Made by a program: the position numbers and the translations under genes
Shown here: piece after piece, positions 1 through 9,237 of the stretch
Numbering within the stretch: the stretch's first letter is position 1
How the letters are laid out: every line of letters starts with the position of its first letter
Assembly: GCF_026013615.1 (NCBI RefSeq)
Contig: NZ_JAPDPI010000005.1
Coordinates: 1-64,000, forward strand
DNA length: 64,000 nt
Source: Plebeiibacterium marinum
Lineage (GTDB): Bacteria; Bacteroidota; Bacteroidia; Bacteroidales; Marinilabiliaceae
Direction of reading: 5' to 3'
The notes under the pieces: model-generated
The model's database searches: none
What the model was told of the DNA's origin: nothing
What the model saw: only the letters and a program-made list of their open reading frames with translations

Positions 1-32
1 TTTTTGGGGCAATGCCAAAAAGGGAGTTGGGT

Positions 33-78
33 TTGGGACAACGTCCCAATATCAAGAAATTCACGAAGTGAATTTCTT
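33..78. repeat. two short perfect palindromes at window start
   Basis: TTGGGAC at 33-39 pairs with GTCCCAA at 43-49. AAGAAATTCAC at 54-64 pairs perfectly with GTGAATTTCTT at 68-78 across a 3-base loop. No gene is supported in 1-321; this stretch looks like repeat-rich intergenic DNA. Confidence 0.6.
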
Positions 79-114
79 AATTTAATGACATTGACCGCAA
101 GTGTCTCATACGCT

Positions 115-138
115 ACCGCGCGTGTCCCCACGCGTGGT
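115..138. repeat. CCGCGCGTG hairpin repeat, copy 1
   Basis: ACCGCGCGTG (115-124) pairs with CACGCGTGGT (129-138) around a TCCC loop, with one mismatch. A close relative with loop TCCT lies at 1506-1529, so this is a dispersed hairpin repeat and not a gene-specific terminator. Confidence 0.6.
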
Positions 139-158
139 TCATTAAAAAATAAAGAACA

Positions 159-208
159 GCACGATGAAATCGTGCAGCAGCAACATGAGTTTTCTTGCAG
201 AGACTAAT
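159..208. repeat. palindrome and right end of a dispersed repeat element
   Basis: GCACGAT (159-165) pairs with ATCGTGC (169-175). Immediately after, AGTTTTCTTGC (188-198) followed by a CTAATTAA-type flank matches the right end of the elements at 27363-27528 and 37416-37556. The left end of this copy would lie outside the window. Confidence 0.5.
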
Positions 209-321
209 TAAGGCAATAAGGTTAAAGGAAAAATAATTAATTATGATAAAAGTTAGAATAAATAACATACTAGATAGTGACCAGTCTTTATCTTTATGCT
301 TTTAACTTAAAACGAATTTTT

Positions 322-1305
322 ATGAAACGAAGATTTAAATTTTTACCTCTGATTGTTTTGATAGCTGTGGCGTGTGGAGCACCACAAAAGAAAGCAAAAT
401 CCAATGAGGAAAAATTAATTACTAACCCAATTGTGGATGGTTATTTTGCCGATCCATCTATTGTAAAAGAAGGTGATACTTTTTATATCTATGCCACCAT
501 TGATCCATGGGGAGGAGAGGAATTAGCTGTTTTTTCAACCAAAGACTTTACTGATTTTACCCGCCACCATATTAACTGGCCAACCAAAGAGGCTTGTACC
601 AGTGAAACATCAAATAATTCTATGGTTTGGGCTCCGGCTGTACGTAAAGCTCTTGACGGAAAGTACTATATGTATGTTTCTGTAGGTAGCGAAGTTTGGG
701 CAGGAGTGGCAAATAGTCCTTTAGGATCTTGGAAAAATGCCAAGAATGACAATACTCCATTAGTAGCTAAAGAAGATTTTCCGGAAGTGCATAATATCGA
801 CGCCGATTGCTTTATTGATGATGATGGTCAGGCTTATCTTTATTGGGGCTCCGGTTTTAACTGGGTAAATGGAATCTGTATGGCTGTTAAGTTAAAGTCG
901 GATATGGTTACTTTCGATGGCGAACCTATCGATGTAACACCTCCTCATTATTTTGAAGCACCGCATATGATTAAGCGTTTTGGTAAATACTATTTGATGT
1001 TCTCTGATGGTAAAGCGATAGACCATACCTATAAAATTGGTTATGCGGTAGCTGATTCTCCAATGGGGCCATTTACCGAAGGGGTGAATAGTCCAATTTT
1101 AACCACCACTGCCGATAGTACCACTTATGGTCCGGGGCATCATAGCGTGTTTAATGAGAATGGTCAGGATTACTTGTTATACCATCGTATTTTCCCGCAA
1201 GGAGAAGAATATGTACTGCGTCAGCTTTGTATCGATAGTTTAAAATTTGATGCAAATCAAAATATTGAAAAGGTTATACCCAAAGGGGTGAGAAGCCCCC
1301 TCTAA
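322..1305 (+). CDS. GH43 family glycosidase, lipoprotein
   Basis: Five-bladed beta-propeller glycosidase of family GH43, whose members release arabinose, xylose or related sugars from plant-type polysaccharides. I chose the ATG at 322 because it begins a clear lipoprotein signal peptide with the lipid-acceptor Cys at residue 18; the open frame extends upstream to a GTG at 277 without purpose. The three catalytic carboxylates are visible: D44 in FADPSIV (general base), D160 in NIDADCF (pKa modulator) and E212 in FEAPHM (general acid). The protein is therefore probably active. It stands 374 bases before the GH92 operon and no SusC/D pair is adjacent. The last few codons (VRSPL) and the stop run into a CTCCCCC/GGGGGAG hairpin repeat, so the natural C-terminus may have been altered slightly. 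The exact substrate within GH43 cannot be told from the motifs. Confidence 0.9.
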   Translation: MKRRFKFLPLIVLIAVACGAPQKKAKSNEEKLITNPIVDGYFADPSIVKEGDTFYIYATIDPWGGEELAVFSTKDFTDFTRHHINWPTKEACTSETSNNSMVWAPAVRKALDGKYYMYVSVGSEVWAGVANSPLGSWKNAKNDNTPLVAKEDFPEVHNIDADCFIDDDGQAYLYWGSGFNWVNGICMAVKLKSDMVTFDGEPIDVTPPHYFEAPHMIKRFGKYYLMFSDGKAIDHTYKIGYAVADSPMGPFTEGVNSPILTTTADSTTYGPGHHSVFNENGQDYLLYHRIFPQGEEYVLRQLCIDSLKFDANQNIEKVIPKGVRSPL

Positions 1306-1322
1306 CTCCCCCAAAGGGGGAG
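1306..1322. repeat. CTCCCCC/GGGGGAG hairpin at the stop codon
   Basis: CTCCCCC (1306-1312), loop AAA, GGGGGAG (1316-1322) directly follows the GH43 stop codon. There is no T tract, so it is more likely a dispersed palindromic repeat than a rho-independent terminator, though it could protect the mRNA 3' end. Confidence 0.5.
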
Positions 1323-1394
1323 AACTGATTTGCAGCTTGGTGATTCTTTTTGTCTTAGAGGCTCAGACAAATTGTTTTTATTGTAATTAAACAG

Positions 1395-1470
1395 GCTTTG
1401 CAAGCTGTAAATTAGCTCTCCTCCTTGCTAAGGAGGAGTACGTCGCCAAAGGCGAGGGGAGGTGGTTTGT
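1395..1470. repeat. CTCCTCCTT...GGAGGTGGTTT dispersed repeat, copy 1
   Basis: This stretch begins with GCAAGCTGTAAAT, continues with CTCTCCTCCTT and AAGGAGGAG as a stem-loop, and ends in GGGGAGGTGGTTT. Two further copies in inverted orientation lie at 52011-52083 and 52126-52184, sharing both the hairpin and the flanking AAGCTGTAAAT with this copy. It is a dispersed intergenic repeat of unknown function. Confidence 0.65.
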
Positions 1471-1505
1471 TTTTTAATTATTATATCAATACCCCCCCCT
1501 TTACT

Positions 1506-1529
1506 GCCGTGCGTGTCCTCACGCATGGT
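1506..1529. repeat. CCGTGCGTG hairpin repeat, copy 2
   Basis: GCCGTGCGTG pairs with CACGCATGGT around TCCT. It is the second copy of the hairpin at 115-138. Confidence 0.55.
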
Positions 1530-1559
1530 GTAATATAATTGATTCGCAGGGTGGCTAGT

Positions 1560-1643
1560 AATTACCACAGAGGCTCAAAGACACAAAGTTTAATTTATGT
1601 TTTTTGAAGATTCTTTGTGACTTTGGGTCTTTATGGTGAATAA
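1560..1643. repeat. imperfect palindromic repeat (ACCACAGAGG type)
   Basis: The left arm starts TTACCACAGAGGCTCAAAG and the right arm ends TCTTTATGGTGAATAA. They are imperfect inverted complements of about 27 bases enclosing about 25 bases. This resembles the widespread CACAGAG/CTTTGTG intergenic palindromes of Bacteroidota. It sits just before the GH92 gene. Confidence 0.5.
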
Positions 1644-1679
1644 ATTGATTTGGTTTTAGAAGGATGAAAAAATAACAAT

Positions 1680-3980
1680 ATGACAAACAGGATTTTACAT
1701 ATAGGTATTTTATGGTCGGTTTTACTAACCTTGCCAATATCTCTGTATTCTCAAAATCATAAATATGTTGATCCTTTAATTGGATCTGAAGGATTGGGTA
1801 ATGTTTTTATTGGGCCTTCTGCTCCATATGGAATGGTAAAACCCGGGCCGGATAATGATGTGGCTTCCAATAGTGGGTACTCAGCCAATGCAGATAAGGA
1901 GATTTATGGTTTTAGTCAGGTTCATGTAAGTGGAACAGGAGGAGGACCAAAATACGGGAATATCTCCGTGATGCCTTTCTCTTCGGAGAGCGATACTCCT
2001 TCAAAAGATCAGACATCATTGCGTAGCGATGAGCAGGTTCGCTTGGCTTATTACAATGTAATGCTCAATAAATGGAATATCCAAACTCAAATCACTACGT
2101 CAGACCGTGCTGCATTCTATCATTTTTCATATCCGCAAGGGGCAAAACGTTTTGTAAAGATTGATTTGGGTAAGTTCCTGGGTGAAGCTGCTATTCCAAA
2201 TCCTGATGCCCGCGAAGCACAACAATTTGTAGGTTCAGAAATTGAAATTGTATCTGATACCGAAGTTCGAGGGTATAGCCGAATACGCGGTGGCTGGAAT
2301 AATGGTAGTGCCTATACAGTTTATTTTTCTGCAGTTTTTGACCAACCTATTTCAACCTATTCAACATGGAAAAAAGATAAAATATTTAGCAATCAAAAGA
2401 TTCAAATTGATACAGGTGATAAAACCGGAGCTATCTTGTCTTTTGATGGGGCGAATGATGATATACAAATGAAAATAGGTATTTCATTTTTAAGTCCGTT
2501 GAAAGCCCGGGCTAATATCAATAATGAAATACCCCATTGGGATTTTAACCAAACCCTAAGTCAAACTCAAAATAAATGGGAGGCTGTTTTTAAACGCCTA
2601 GAAGTAAATGAAGATGCAAGTACTGAGTTGAAAACAATGCTTTATACCGGATTGTATCATACCATGCTTATGCCGGTTGACAGAACAGGAGAAAATCCTT
2701 TGTGGGAAAACAACGGTCCCTATTATGATGATTTCTACGCCATCTGGGATACTTACCGTTCTTCCAGTCCATTAATAACTTTACTAAATCCATCACGCCA
2801 GGTGGATATTATAAATGCCATGCTTCAAATTTATAAGCGAGATGGTTATATGCCGGATGCCCGTAGTGGTAATTCCAATGGTAGAACCCAGGGCGGATCA
2901 AATGGAGAAGTAGTGATTGCAGATGCTTTTGTTAAAGGACTGCAAGGAATAAAATATAAAGTGGCGCTGGAGGCTATGCTGAAAGACGCTACTGTGCCTC
3001 CGGGAGGTAATGAAGAGAAAGAAGGCCGCGGGGGATTGACTGATTATAATCGCTTGGGTTACGTTTCAACTGATTTTGTCAGAGCCGGAAACCGGACGCT
3101 GGAATATGCTTATAACGATTATTGTTTGGCCATAGTTGCCAAAGCTATTAAGCGTAGAGGAGAGTATTGGCGCTTTATTAAACAGGCCGATAACTGGCAA
3201 AATCTATGGCGCGATATTGAAGATCATGGATCCCGCGGTTTTATCATGCCTAAAGATGCCCATGGAAACTGGGTAGATAGTATTCAGTGCAATGCAAAAT
3301 ATGGCAGGATAAGTTATGTGCCTTATACCCCTGTAATGCAGGATTGGCCTATTTGCGTGTGTTGGTGGTGTGGTTTCTTTTATGAAGCAAGTTCGTGGGA
3401 ATATTCATTATCTGTACCTCATGATGTTGCCAAACTAGTGGAATTGTCAGGGGGTAAAGAGGCCTTTCAAAAACGGTTAAATACCTTGTTTGATAAAGGA
3501 TTGTACAATGTTGCCAATGAACCTTCTTTTCTTAGTCCGAATTTGTATCACTGGATCGGTCGGCCGGATTTAAGTAACGATAGGATTCATCAAATCATTG
3601 ACAATAATTATAACATCAGCGCAAGCGGAATCCCCGGTAATGATGATTCAGGAGCGATGTCTTCATGGCTGGCTTTTCATATGATTGGTCTTTATCCAAA
3701 TGCTGGTCAGTCGTACTATTTAATTAATGCCCCGTACTTTAAGAAAACAACAATCCATCAGGAGAATGGAAATGATTTTATCATAGAAGCAAAGAATCTT
3801 TCAGAACAAAATAAATATATCCAATCTGTACAATTAAATGGTGTTGATTACACAAAGGCATTTATAGAGCATAGTGATATTGTTAAAGGAGGATCGCTGA
3901 CAATAATAATGGGATCAAAACCTTCTGATAAATGGGGAACGGAATTGTTGCCTCCTTCATTGTCGGATAAAGAGATATAG
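1680..3980 (+). CDS. GH92 family alpha-mannosidase
   Basis: Calcium-dependent exo-acting alpha-mannosidase of family GH92, usually periplasmic or surface-exposed and active on N-glycan or mannan side chains. The protein is 766 residues, the normal length. A signal peptide occupies about residues 1-24 (cleavage near LYSQ). The family opening KYVDPLIGSEG and SAPYGMVKPGPDN follow, then GTGGGPKYGNISVMP, the DFYAIWDTYRS segment of the catalytic domain, and GNDDSGAMSSW near residue 653, whose acidic pair D655/D656 is conserved in the family. It is the first gene of a likely operon with GH28, GH89 and the acetyltransferase-like gene. A short tandem AGTTAAAAGTTGAA repeat fills the 71-base gap after it. 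Linkage specificity (1,2, 1,3 or 1,6) is not readable from sequence. Confidence 0.93.
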   Translation: MTNRILHIGILWSVLLTLPISLYSQNHKYVDPLIGSEGLGNVFIGPSAPYGMVKPGPDNDVASNSGYSANADKEIYGFSQVHVSGTGGGPKYGNISVMPFSSESDTPSKDQTSLRSDEQVRLAYYNVMLNKWNIQTQITTSDRAAFYHFSYPQGAKRFVKIDLGKFLGEAAIPNPDAREAQQFVGSEIEIVSDTEVRGYSRIRGGWNNGSAYTVYFSAVFDQPISTYSTWKKDKIFSNQKIQIDTGDKTGAILSFDGANDDIQMKIGISFLSPLKARANINNEIPHWDFNQTLSQTQNKWEAVFKRLEVNEDASTELKTMLYTGLYHTMLMPVDRTGENPLWENNGPYYDDFYAIWDTYRSSSPLITLLNPSRQVDIINAMLQIYKRDGYMPDARSGNSNGRTQGGSNGEVVIADAFVKGLQGIKYKVALEAMLKDATVPPGGNEEKEGRGGLTDYNRLGYVSTDFVRAGNRTLEYAYNDYCLAIVAKAIKRRGEYWRFIKQADNWQNLWRDIEDHGSRGFIMPKDAHGNWVDSIQCNAKYGRISYVPYTPVMQDWPICVCWWCGFFYEASSWEYSLSVPHDVAKLVELSGGKEAFQKRLNTLFDKGLYNVANEPSFLSPNLYHWIGRPDLSNDRIHQIIDNNYNISASGIPGNDDSGAMSSWLAFHMIGLYPNAGQSYYLINAPYFKKTTIHQENGNDFIIEAKNLSEQNKYIQSVQLNGVDYTKAFIEHSDIVKGGSLTIIMGSKPSDKWGTELLPPSLSDKEI

Positions 3981-4051
3981 GGAAGTTAAAAGTTGAAAGT
4001 TAAAAGTTGAAAGTGCAAAGCCTTTTGTCTTTCATCTAAATTTTATAGAAA

Positions 4052-5596
4052 ATGAAGATATTACAAACAATAGTATTGGTTTTGAGCTTAATCTTTGCTC
4101 AAACGGTTTATGGAAAATCATATAACATTCAGGATTTTGGGGCTGTTGCTGATGGAGTTACATTAAATACAAAAGCTATTCAACAGGCAATCGACAAAGC
4201 AAATAAAAAAGGGGGAGGCAAAGTTATTATTCCTTCAGGTAAATTTTTAACCGGAAGCATACAGTTAAAAAGCAATGTGGAATTGTATCTTGAAGAAGGT
4301 GCTTTTTTACTCGGTAGTACCAGTCCGTATGATTACTTTAAAGTTAAAGGAGAAGGAACTCCCGAAAGCCCTAAAACAGATGATAACTCGGAGTTGGGAC
4401 TCATTTTAGCTATTGATGCTTCAAACATAAAAATTACAGGACAAGGAACAATTGACGGACAGGGGTTAGCGCTGGCTTTAAATGGAGATAGCTTGCATCA
4501 TGCCGGAGTGTTGGTTGATAAAAACTACAATTACAGGAGGATGCGTCCCAGCGAATTGGTTCGTCCTAAATTATTCCGGTTTCTGCAATCCAATAATATT
4601 GAAATCAAAGATGTAACCTTAACCAACAGTGCCAACTGGGGTTTGTCGTTCGATTTATGTAAAAACATGATTTTGGATCATCTTACTATTATTAATCGTG
4701 CTTATTGGAATAATGATGGAATGGACATTACGGATTGCAAAAACGTAAAAATAACAAACTGTAATATCGATGCAGCCGATGATGGTATCTGTTTGAAATC
4801 ATATCATCCCGAATCATGTAACGATAGTATTTATATTGCCAATTGTACCGTAAGGAGCAGTGCCAGTGCAGTAAAGTTTGGAACAGGTTCGTTTGGGGGA
4901 TTTAAAAATGTAACCATCGAAAATATTAAGGTGTTCGATACTTTCAGGTCTGCAATAGCCATTGAATCGGTGGATGGTGCAGTAATCGAAAATATTAAAG
5001 TGAAGAATATTGTAGCTAAAAACACCGGCAACGCCATATTTATCAGGTTAGGACATCGTGGAGGAGAGAAACCGGGGATTGTCAGAAATATCCATATTTC
5101 AGATATGCAGGTTGAGGTTCCTTTTGGTCGTCCTGACATAGATTATGATTTACGTGGACCGGAAGTAGATTTCTTTCACAATCCATTTCCATCATCTATT
5201 GCAGGAATCCCTGGCCATGAAATCGAAAATGTAACAATCGAAAATGTAACGATAACCTTTCCGGGAAGAGCGACTAAAGGAATGGCTTATGTTCCTTTAA
5301 GTGATTTGGATCGCGTTCCGGAACAGATAAAAAAATATCCTGAGTTTTCAATGTTTGGAGAGCTTCCTGCTTGGGGTTTTTATGTTCGACACGTTAAGGG
5401 GCTTGAATTTAAAAATATCATTTTAAAGCTTGAGGATAAGGATTTTCGTCCGGCGTTTGTGTTTGATGATGTAGAAAAATTAGATGTACAAAATACTAAG
5501 CTTGAGAATTGTGGTTCACAAGCTCAGTTCGCCTTGAAAAATGTTTTGGATTACAATATTGATTATCCGGTTGAGAAAATAACAATAGTAAAATAA
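4052..5596 (+). CDS. GH28 family pectin-type glycosidase (polygalacturonase-like)
   Basis: Right-handed parallel beta-helix protein of family GH28, which hydrolyses galacturonan-type backbones or side-chain linkages by an inverting mechanism. A signal peptide covers about residues 1-21 (ends VYG), followed by the family opening DFGAVADG. Catalytic aspartates are present as D222 in NNDGMD and D243/D244 in AADDGICLKS. The usual His of the GHG motif is not seen; the equivalent segment reads VKFGTGSFGG, as in several Bacteroidota GH28 branches. Repeated coil motifs with Asn ladders run through residues 120-420. It ends 2 bases before the GH89 gene, which argues for co-transcription. It may act on a non-standard uronic-acid substrate. 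Confidence 0.87.
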   Translation: MKILQTIVLVLSLIFAQTVYGKSYNIQDFGAVADGVTLNTKAIQQAIDKANKKGGGKVIIPSGKFLTGSIQLKSNVELYLEEGAFLLGSTSPYDYFKVKGEGTPESPKTDDNSELGLILAIDASNIKITGQGTIDGQGLALALNGDSLHHAGVLVDKNYNYRRMRPSELVRPKLFRFLQSNNIEIKDVTLTNSANWGLSFDLCKNMILDHLTIINRAYWNNDGMDITDCKNVKITNCNIDAADDGICLKSYHPESCNDSIYIANCTVRSSASAVKFGTGSFGGFKNVTIENIKVFDTFRSAIAIESVDGAVIENIKVKNIVAKNTGNAIFIRLGHRGGEKPGIVRNIHISDMQVEVPFGRPDIDYDLRGPEVDFFHNPFPSSIAGIPGHEIENVTIENVTITFPGRATKGMAYVPLSDLDRVPEQIKKYPEFSMFGELPAWGFYVRHVKGLEFKNIILKLEDKDFRPAFVFDDVEKLDVQNTKLENCGSQAQFALKNVLDYNIDYPVEKITIVK

Positions 5597-5598
5597 AA

Positions 5599-7839
5599 AT
5601 GATGAACATGAGGAGTATTTTATATCAAATATCGATATTGATTTTTTGTAGTGTAGTTGTGGGGTGTACTACTAAATCGGGTGTGGGTAAAGCAAAGTCT
5701 CCGGCTGATCGTTTGATTCAGCGGATTATCCCAAATCATGCACATCACTTTGTTACAGAAATAGGTGTAAAGGATAGTGTGGATTGGTTTGAGATAGAAT
5801 CTGTAGATAATAAAATTGTACTGAGGGGAACTAATGGGGTTTCGGTGGCTTCTGCTCTGTACTACTATTTAAAAGAATATGGTCATTGTCAGATTACCTG
5901 GAATGGTACAAATTTAAATTTACCAGATTTACTTCCGGTTGTTAAAGAAAAGATTCATAAAAAAACACCTTATGAATACCGCTATTATTTAAACTATTGT
6001 ACGTTTAACTACAGTATGAGCTGGTGGGACTGGGAACGCTGGGAGAAAGAAATTGACTGGATGGCTTTGCATGGCATCAATATGCCGTTGGCCATTACCG
6101 GCGAAGAATACATCTGGGATCAGGTATATCGTTCGTATGGATTTACAGATGAGGACCTGGATCCTTTCTTCAGTGGTCCTGCGTATTTTTCATGGTTCTG
6201 GATGGGAAATCTGGATGGTTGGGGAGGCCCGCTTCCCAAAAGCTGGAAAGAAAGTCACAAGGAATTACAAATTAAGATAGTACAACGTCAACGCGAATTA
6301 GGTATGAAACCTGTTTTGCCTGCGTTTACAGGTCATGTACCTGCTTCATTTAAAAAGTATTTCCCTGATGCAAAACTAAAGCAAACCAATTGGGGCAACG
6401 ATTTTGAGGATACTTATATCCTTGATGCAGATGATCCTTTGTTTGCCGAATTAGGTAAGAAGTTCCTTGAAGTTCAGTCGGAAGTTTACGGAACAGATCA
6501 TTTATATTCTGCCGATACTTTTAATGAAAATGAACCGCCAACTGATGATCCAGAATATTTGTCAGAGCTCAGTAAAAAAGTATTTGAAGGAATGAAGTCT
6601 GCCGATCCGGAAGCTATTTGGGTGATGCAAGGATGGTTATTTTATAGTCATCGTGATTTCTGGAAAGCACCACAAATCAAAGGTTTGCTGGATGCAGTTC
6701 CTAACGACAGGATGATTATTCTTGATTTGGCAACAGAAATTGAACCCGTATGGAAACGCACTGAGGCTTTTTACGGGAAGCAATGGATATGGAACATGCT
6801 TCACAACTTTGGTGGAAATATCAGTATGTTTGGCCGTATTGAAAATGTTGCCAATAATCCTGCAGAAGATTTAAATGATCCTAAATCAGGACAGCTTAAA
6901 GGAATTGGGTTAACCATGGAAGCCATTGAGCAAAACCCGGTTTTATATGAGTTGATGACTGATAACACCTGGAGAGATACACCCATTGATCTTGATGCCT
7001 GGTTGAAGGACTACATTAGAAACAGGTATGGAAAAACTACTCAAGATTTGGAGGATGCATGGAATATCCTGGTTCAAACTGTATACAATGGTAAAGTAAT
7101 CAGGGATGGTGCAGAATCAATTATAGTGTCCCGTCCTACTTTTGAAGGCTATCGCAGATGGGCTCGTACCAAGATGAATTACAAACCTGAAGATTTACTT
7201 CCAGCATGGGACTTATTCATTAAATCGATAGATGGTAGCGACCAATACGATGGTTTTCTTTACGATTTAGTAGATGTTTCGCGACAAGTGTTAGCAAATT
7301 ATGCACTGCCTCTGCAACAACAAATTACTGTGGCTTATAATAACAACGATAAACAAAAATTTGAGCAGTATAGTAAGGAGTTTATCGAATTAATTGAGGA
7401 TATGGATGGATTGTTGGCTACCCAAAAAGATTTTATGTTGGGGCCTTGGTTAGCCGATGCCCGAGAATGTGGATTTACAACTGAAGAAAAGGATTTATAT
7501 GAGCAAAATGCCCGTGATTTAATTACCCTTTGGGGTGATGCCAATAACAGGCTGCACGAATATAGTTGTCGTCAGTGGAGTGGCTTGTTTAATGATTTTT
7601 ATAAACCACGATGGGAACAGTTCTTCGATCAGATTCGTCAAGACTGGCAGAAATTCGATCAGAAAGCTTTTGATGAAGAGATTAAACAATGGGAATGGCA
7701 ATGGGTAATTTCCAACAATGAATTCCCTGTTGAACCAAGTGGAGATCCTGCAGAAATAGCTGTGGAATTGTATGAAAAATACAGAGATAAGATAATACCA
7801 TTGACTAATATTCAACCTCAGATAGATTACAATTATTGA
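5599..7839 (+). CDS. GH89 family alpha-N-acetylglucosaminidase (NAGLU-like)
   Basis: Removes terminal alpha-linked N-acetylglucosamine; the family includes the human lysosomal enzyme NAGLU. The protein is 746 residues with a lipoprotein signal (SVVVGC, acceptor Cys near residue 23). The N-terminal small domain is followed by the family signature YYLNYCTFNYSMSWWDWERW and GINMPLAITGEE. The predicted acid/base E310 lies in DTFNENEPP, matching the NAGLU E316 motif, and the predicted nucleophile E441 lies in GLTMEAIEQNP, matching NAGLU E446. LHNFGGN is also present. It begins 2 bases after the GH28 stop and is followed after 48 bases by a membrane protein related to HGSNAT, the enzyme that acts just before NAGLU in human heparan sulfate breakdown. 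Several in-frame ATGs (5599, 5602, 5608) are possible starts. Confidence 0.92.
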   Translation: MMNMRSILYQISILIFCSVVVGCTTKSGVGKAKSPADRLIQRIIPNHAHHFVTEIGVKDSVDWFEIESVDNKIVLRGTNGVSVASALYYYLKEYGHCQITWNGTNLNLPDLLPVVKEKIHKKTPYEYRYYLNYCTFNYSMSWWDWERWEKEIDWMALHGINMPLAITGEEYIWDQVYRSYGFTDEDLDPFFSGPAYFSWFWMGNLDGWGGPLPKSWKESHKELQIKIVQRQRELGMKPVLPAFTGHVPASFKKYFPDAKLKQTNWGNDFEDTYILDADDPLFAELGKKFLEVQSEVYGTDHLYSADTFNENEPPTDDPEYLSELSKKVFEGMKSADPEAIWVMQGWLFYSHRDFWKAPQIKGLLDAVPNDRMIILDLATEIEPVWKRTEAFYGKQWIWNMLHNFGGNISMFGRIENVANNPAEDLNDPKSGQLKGIGLTMEAIEQNPVLYELMTDNTWRDTPIDLDAWLKDYIRNRYGKTTQDLEDAWNILVQTVYNGKVIRDGAESIIVSRPTFEGYRRWARTKMNYKPEDLLPAWDLFIKSIDGSDQYDGFLYDLVDVSRQVLANYALPLQQQITVAYNNNDKQKFEQYSKEFIELIEDMDGLLATQKDFMLGPWLADARECGFTTEEKDLYEQNARDLITLWGDANNRLHEYSCRQWSGLFNDFYKPRWEQFFDQIRQDWQKFDQKAFDEEIKQWEWQWVISNNEFPVEPSGDPAEIAVELYEKYRDKIIPLTNIQPQIDYNY

Positions 7840-7887
7840 AATAAGGGTGAGAGGGTGAAATGGTGTAAAGGATACTAAATATTTACT

Positions 7888-9030
7888 ATGGCAGAAATTG
7901 TGAAAAAGAGAGCAGAACGTTTTTTATCGTTGGATGTGTTTAGGGGGCTAACCATAGCCTTAATGATTGTAGTAAACACGCCTGGAACAGGTGCTCAAAT
8001 ATATGGGTATTTTATACATGCTCAATGGTTCGGTTTTACATTGGCCGATCTGGTGTTTCCATCGTTTCTTTTTGCAGTAGGGAATTCAATGAGTTTTTCT
8101 ATGCTAAAAATGAAACAAGCTCCGGTAGCTTATTTTTGGACAAAAGTGATTAAAAGAACCATCATTATATTTTTGTTGGGCTATTTAATGTACTGGTTCC
8201 CGTTTTTTAAACTTGGTGAAAGTGGTGGATTGATGCTTAAACCAATATCGGAAACACGTATAATGGGAGTTTTACAGAGAATTGCACTTTGTTATTTCTT
8301 TGCGTCAGTTATTTTTTATTACCTGTCAGAAAAAGCCGCTTTAATCATTTCAGCAATTATTTTATTAGGCTATTGGGCCATATTGTATTTGTTTGGAGAG
8401 CCTGGGGCACAACTGGAAATGGCCACCAATGCTGCTTCAAAGTTCGATTTGTCAATTTTAGGTTTTGGTCATATCTATAAAAGGGATAGTATTCCTTTTG
8501 ATCCTGAAGGTATATTGAGTACCCTGCCTGCAATTGTTAATGTTGTTTTGGGATATATTGCAGGTGTATTTATCCAGAAAAAAGGAAAGTCTTTTGAAGG
8601 AATTTCCAAACTGTTAATGATAGGGTTTGCGATGACTTCGCTGGCATTATGGTGGGATTTGATTTTTCCGATGAGTAAAAAGTTATGGACAAGTCCTTTT
8701 GTACTTTACACCGTGGGGCTTGACTTGTCAATCATGGCTGTACTTATCTTTTTTATAGAATTTAAGAAAGTAAAATCAGGGATTGCATTTTTTGATGTTT
8801 TTGGAAAGAATCCTTTGTTTATTTACTTGTTTTCAGAACTCTTTTACGTGACCGTGAGGTTGATTCCTGTTGGGAATGGCCTGGATGCCTTTGAGTGGGT
8901 GAGTGAAAAAATATTTCAGAATATTTTTCCGGGAGCTTTTGGGTGTTTAGTTACAGCAATTGTTTTTATGTTAATATGTTGGTCGTTAGGTTATGCCTTA
9001 CATAAAAAACGGATTTACATTAAAATTTAG
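7888..9030 (+). CDS. HGSNAT/NagX-like multi-pass membrane protein (DUF5009/DUF1624 type)
   Basis: Integral membrane protein of the family that contains human heparan-alpha-glucosaminide N-acetyltransferase, which uses acetyl-CoA on one side of the membrane to acetylate terminal glucosamine on the other. It is 380 residues with about ten hydrophobic segments. The family signature is at the N-terminus: RFLSLDVFRGLTIALMI, then a conserved His (H44) in HAQWFGFTLADLVFPSF, which matches the active-site His of HGSNAT. No signal peptide is needed. It closes the GH92-GH28-GH89 run, 48 bases after GH89. The bacterial activity of this family is poorly defined: it may acetylate an amino sugar, or O-acetylate or transport a product. 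The family is confident, the reaction is inference. Confidence 0.82.
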   Translation: MAEIVKKRAERFLSLDVFRGLTIALMIVVNTPGTGAQIYGYFIHAQWFGFTLADLVFPSFLFAVGNSMSFSMLKMKQAPVAYFWTKVIKRTIIIFLLGYLMYWFPFFKLGESGGLMLKPISETRIMGVLQRIALCYFFASVIFYYLSEKAALIISAIILLGYWAILYLFGEPGAQLEMATNAASKFDLSILGFGHIYKRDSIPFDPEGILSTLPAIVNVVLGYIAGVFIQKKGKSFEGISKLLMIGFAMTSLALWWDLIFPMSKKLWTSPFVLYTVGLDLSIMAVLIFFIEFKKVKSGIAFFDVFGKNPLFIYLFSELFYVTVRLIPVGNGLDAFEWVSEKIFQNIFPGAFGCLVTAIVFMLICWSLGYALHKKRIYIKI

Positions 9031-9237
9031 ATGCAAATAATCAAATTCATAGAAAAAAGTTAAAGCCTTTGCGGGGTTGAGCACATGGCAGTCGTTTTGA
9101 TACAAGTTTTCATTTAAAATCGGTTGCCCTGCAGGTAAAGTTATTATGCTATCAACTATAATTATTAATTTATAATATGCTGACTTTATTTTATATTCAA
9201 TACATTTAAGGTTGAATTAAAAATAAAATATGTGCAC

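Noticed and set aside
4-207. 67-codon open frame at the window start
   Set aside because: It runs through palindromic repeats (33-78, 115-138, 159-198) and reads like translated repeat DNA with no domain or start signal.
277-321. GTG start at 277 for the GH43 gene
   Set aside because: The ATG at 322 begins a well-formed lipoprotein signal peptide; the upstream extension would bury it.
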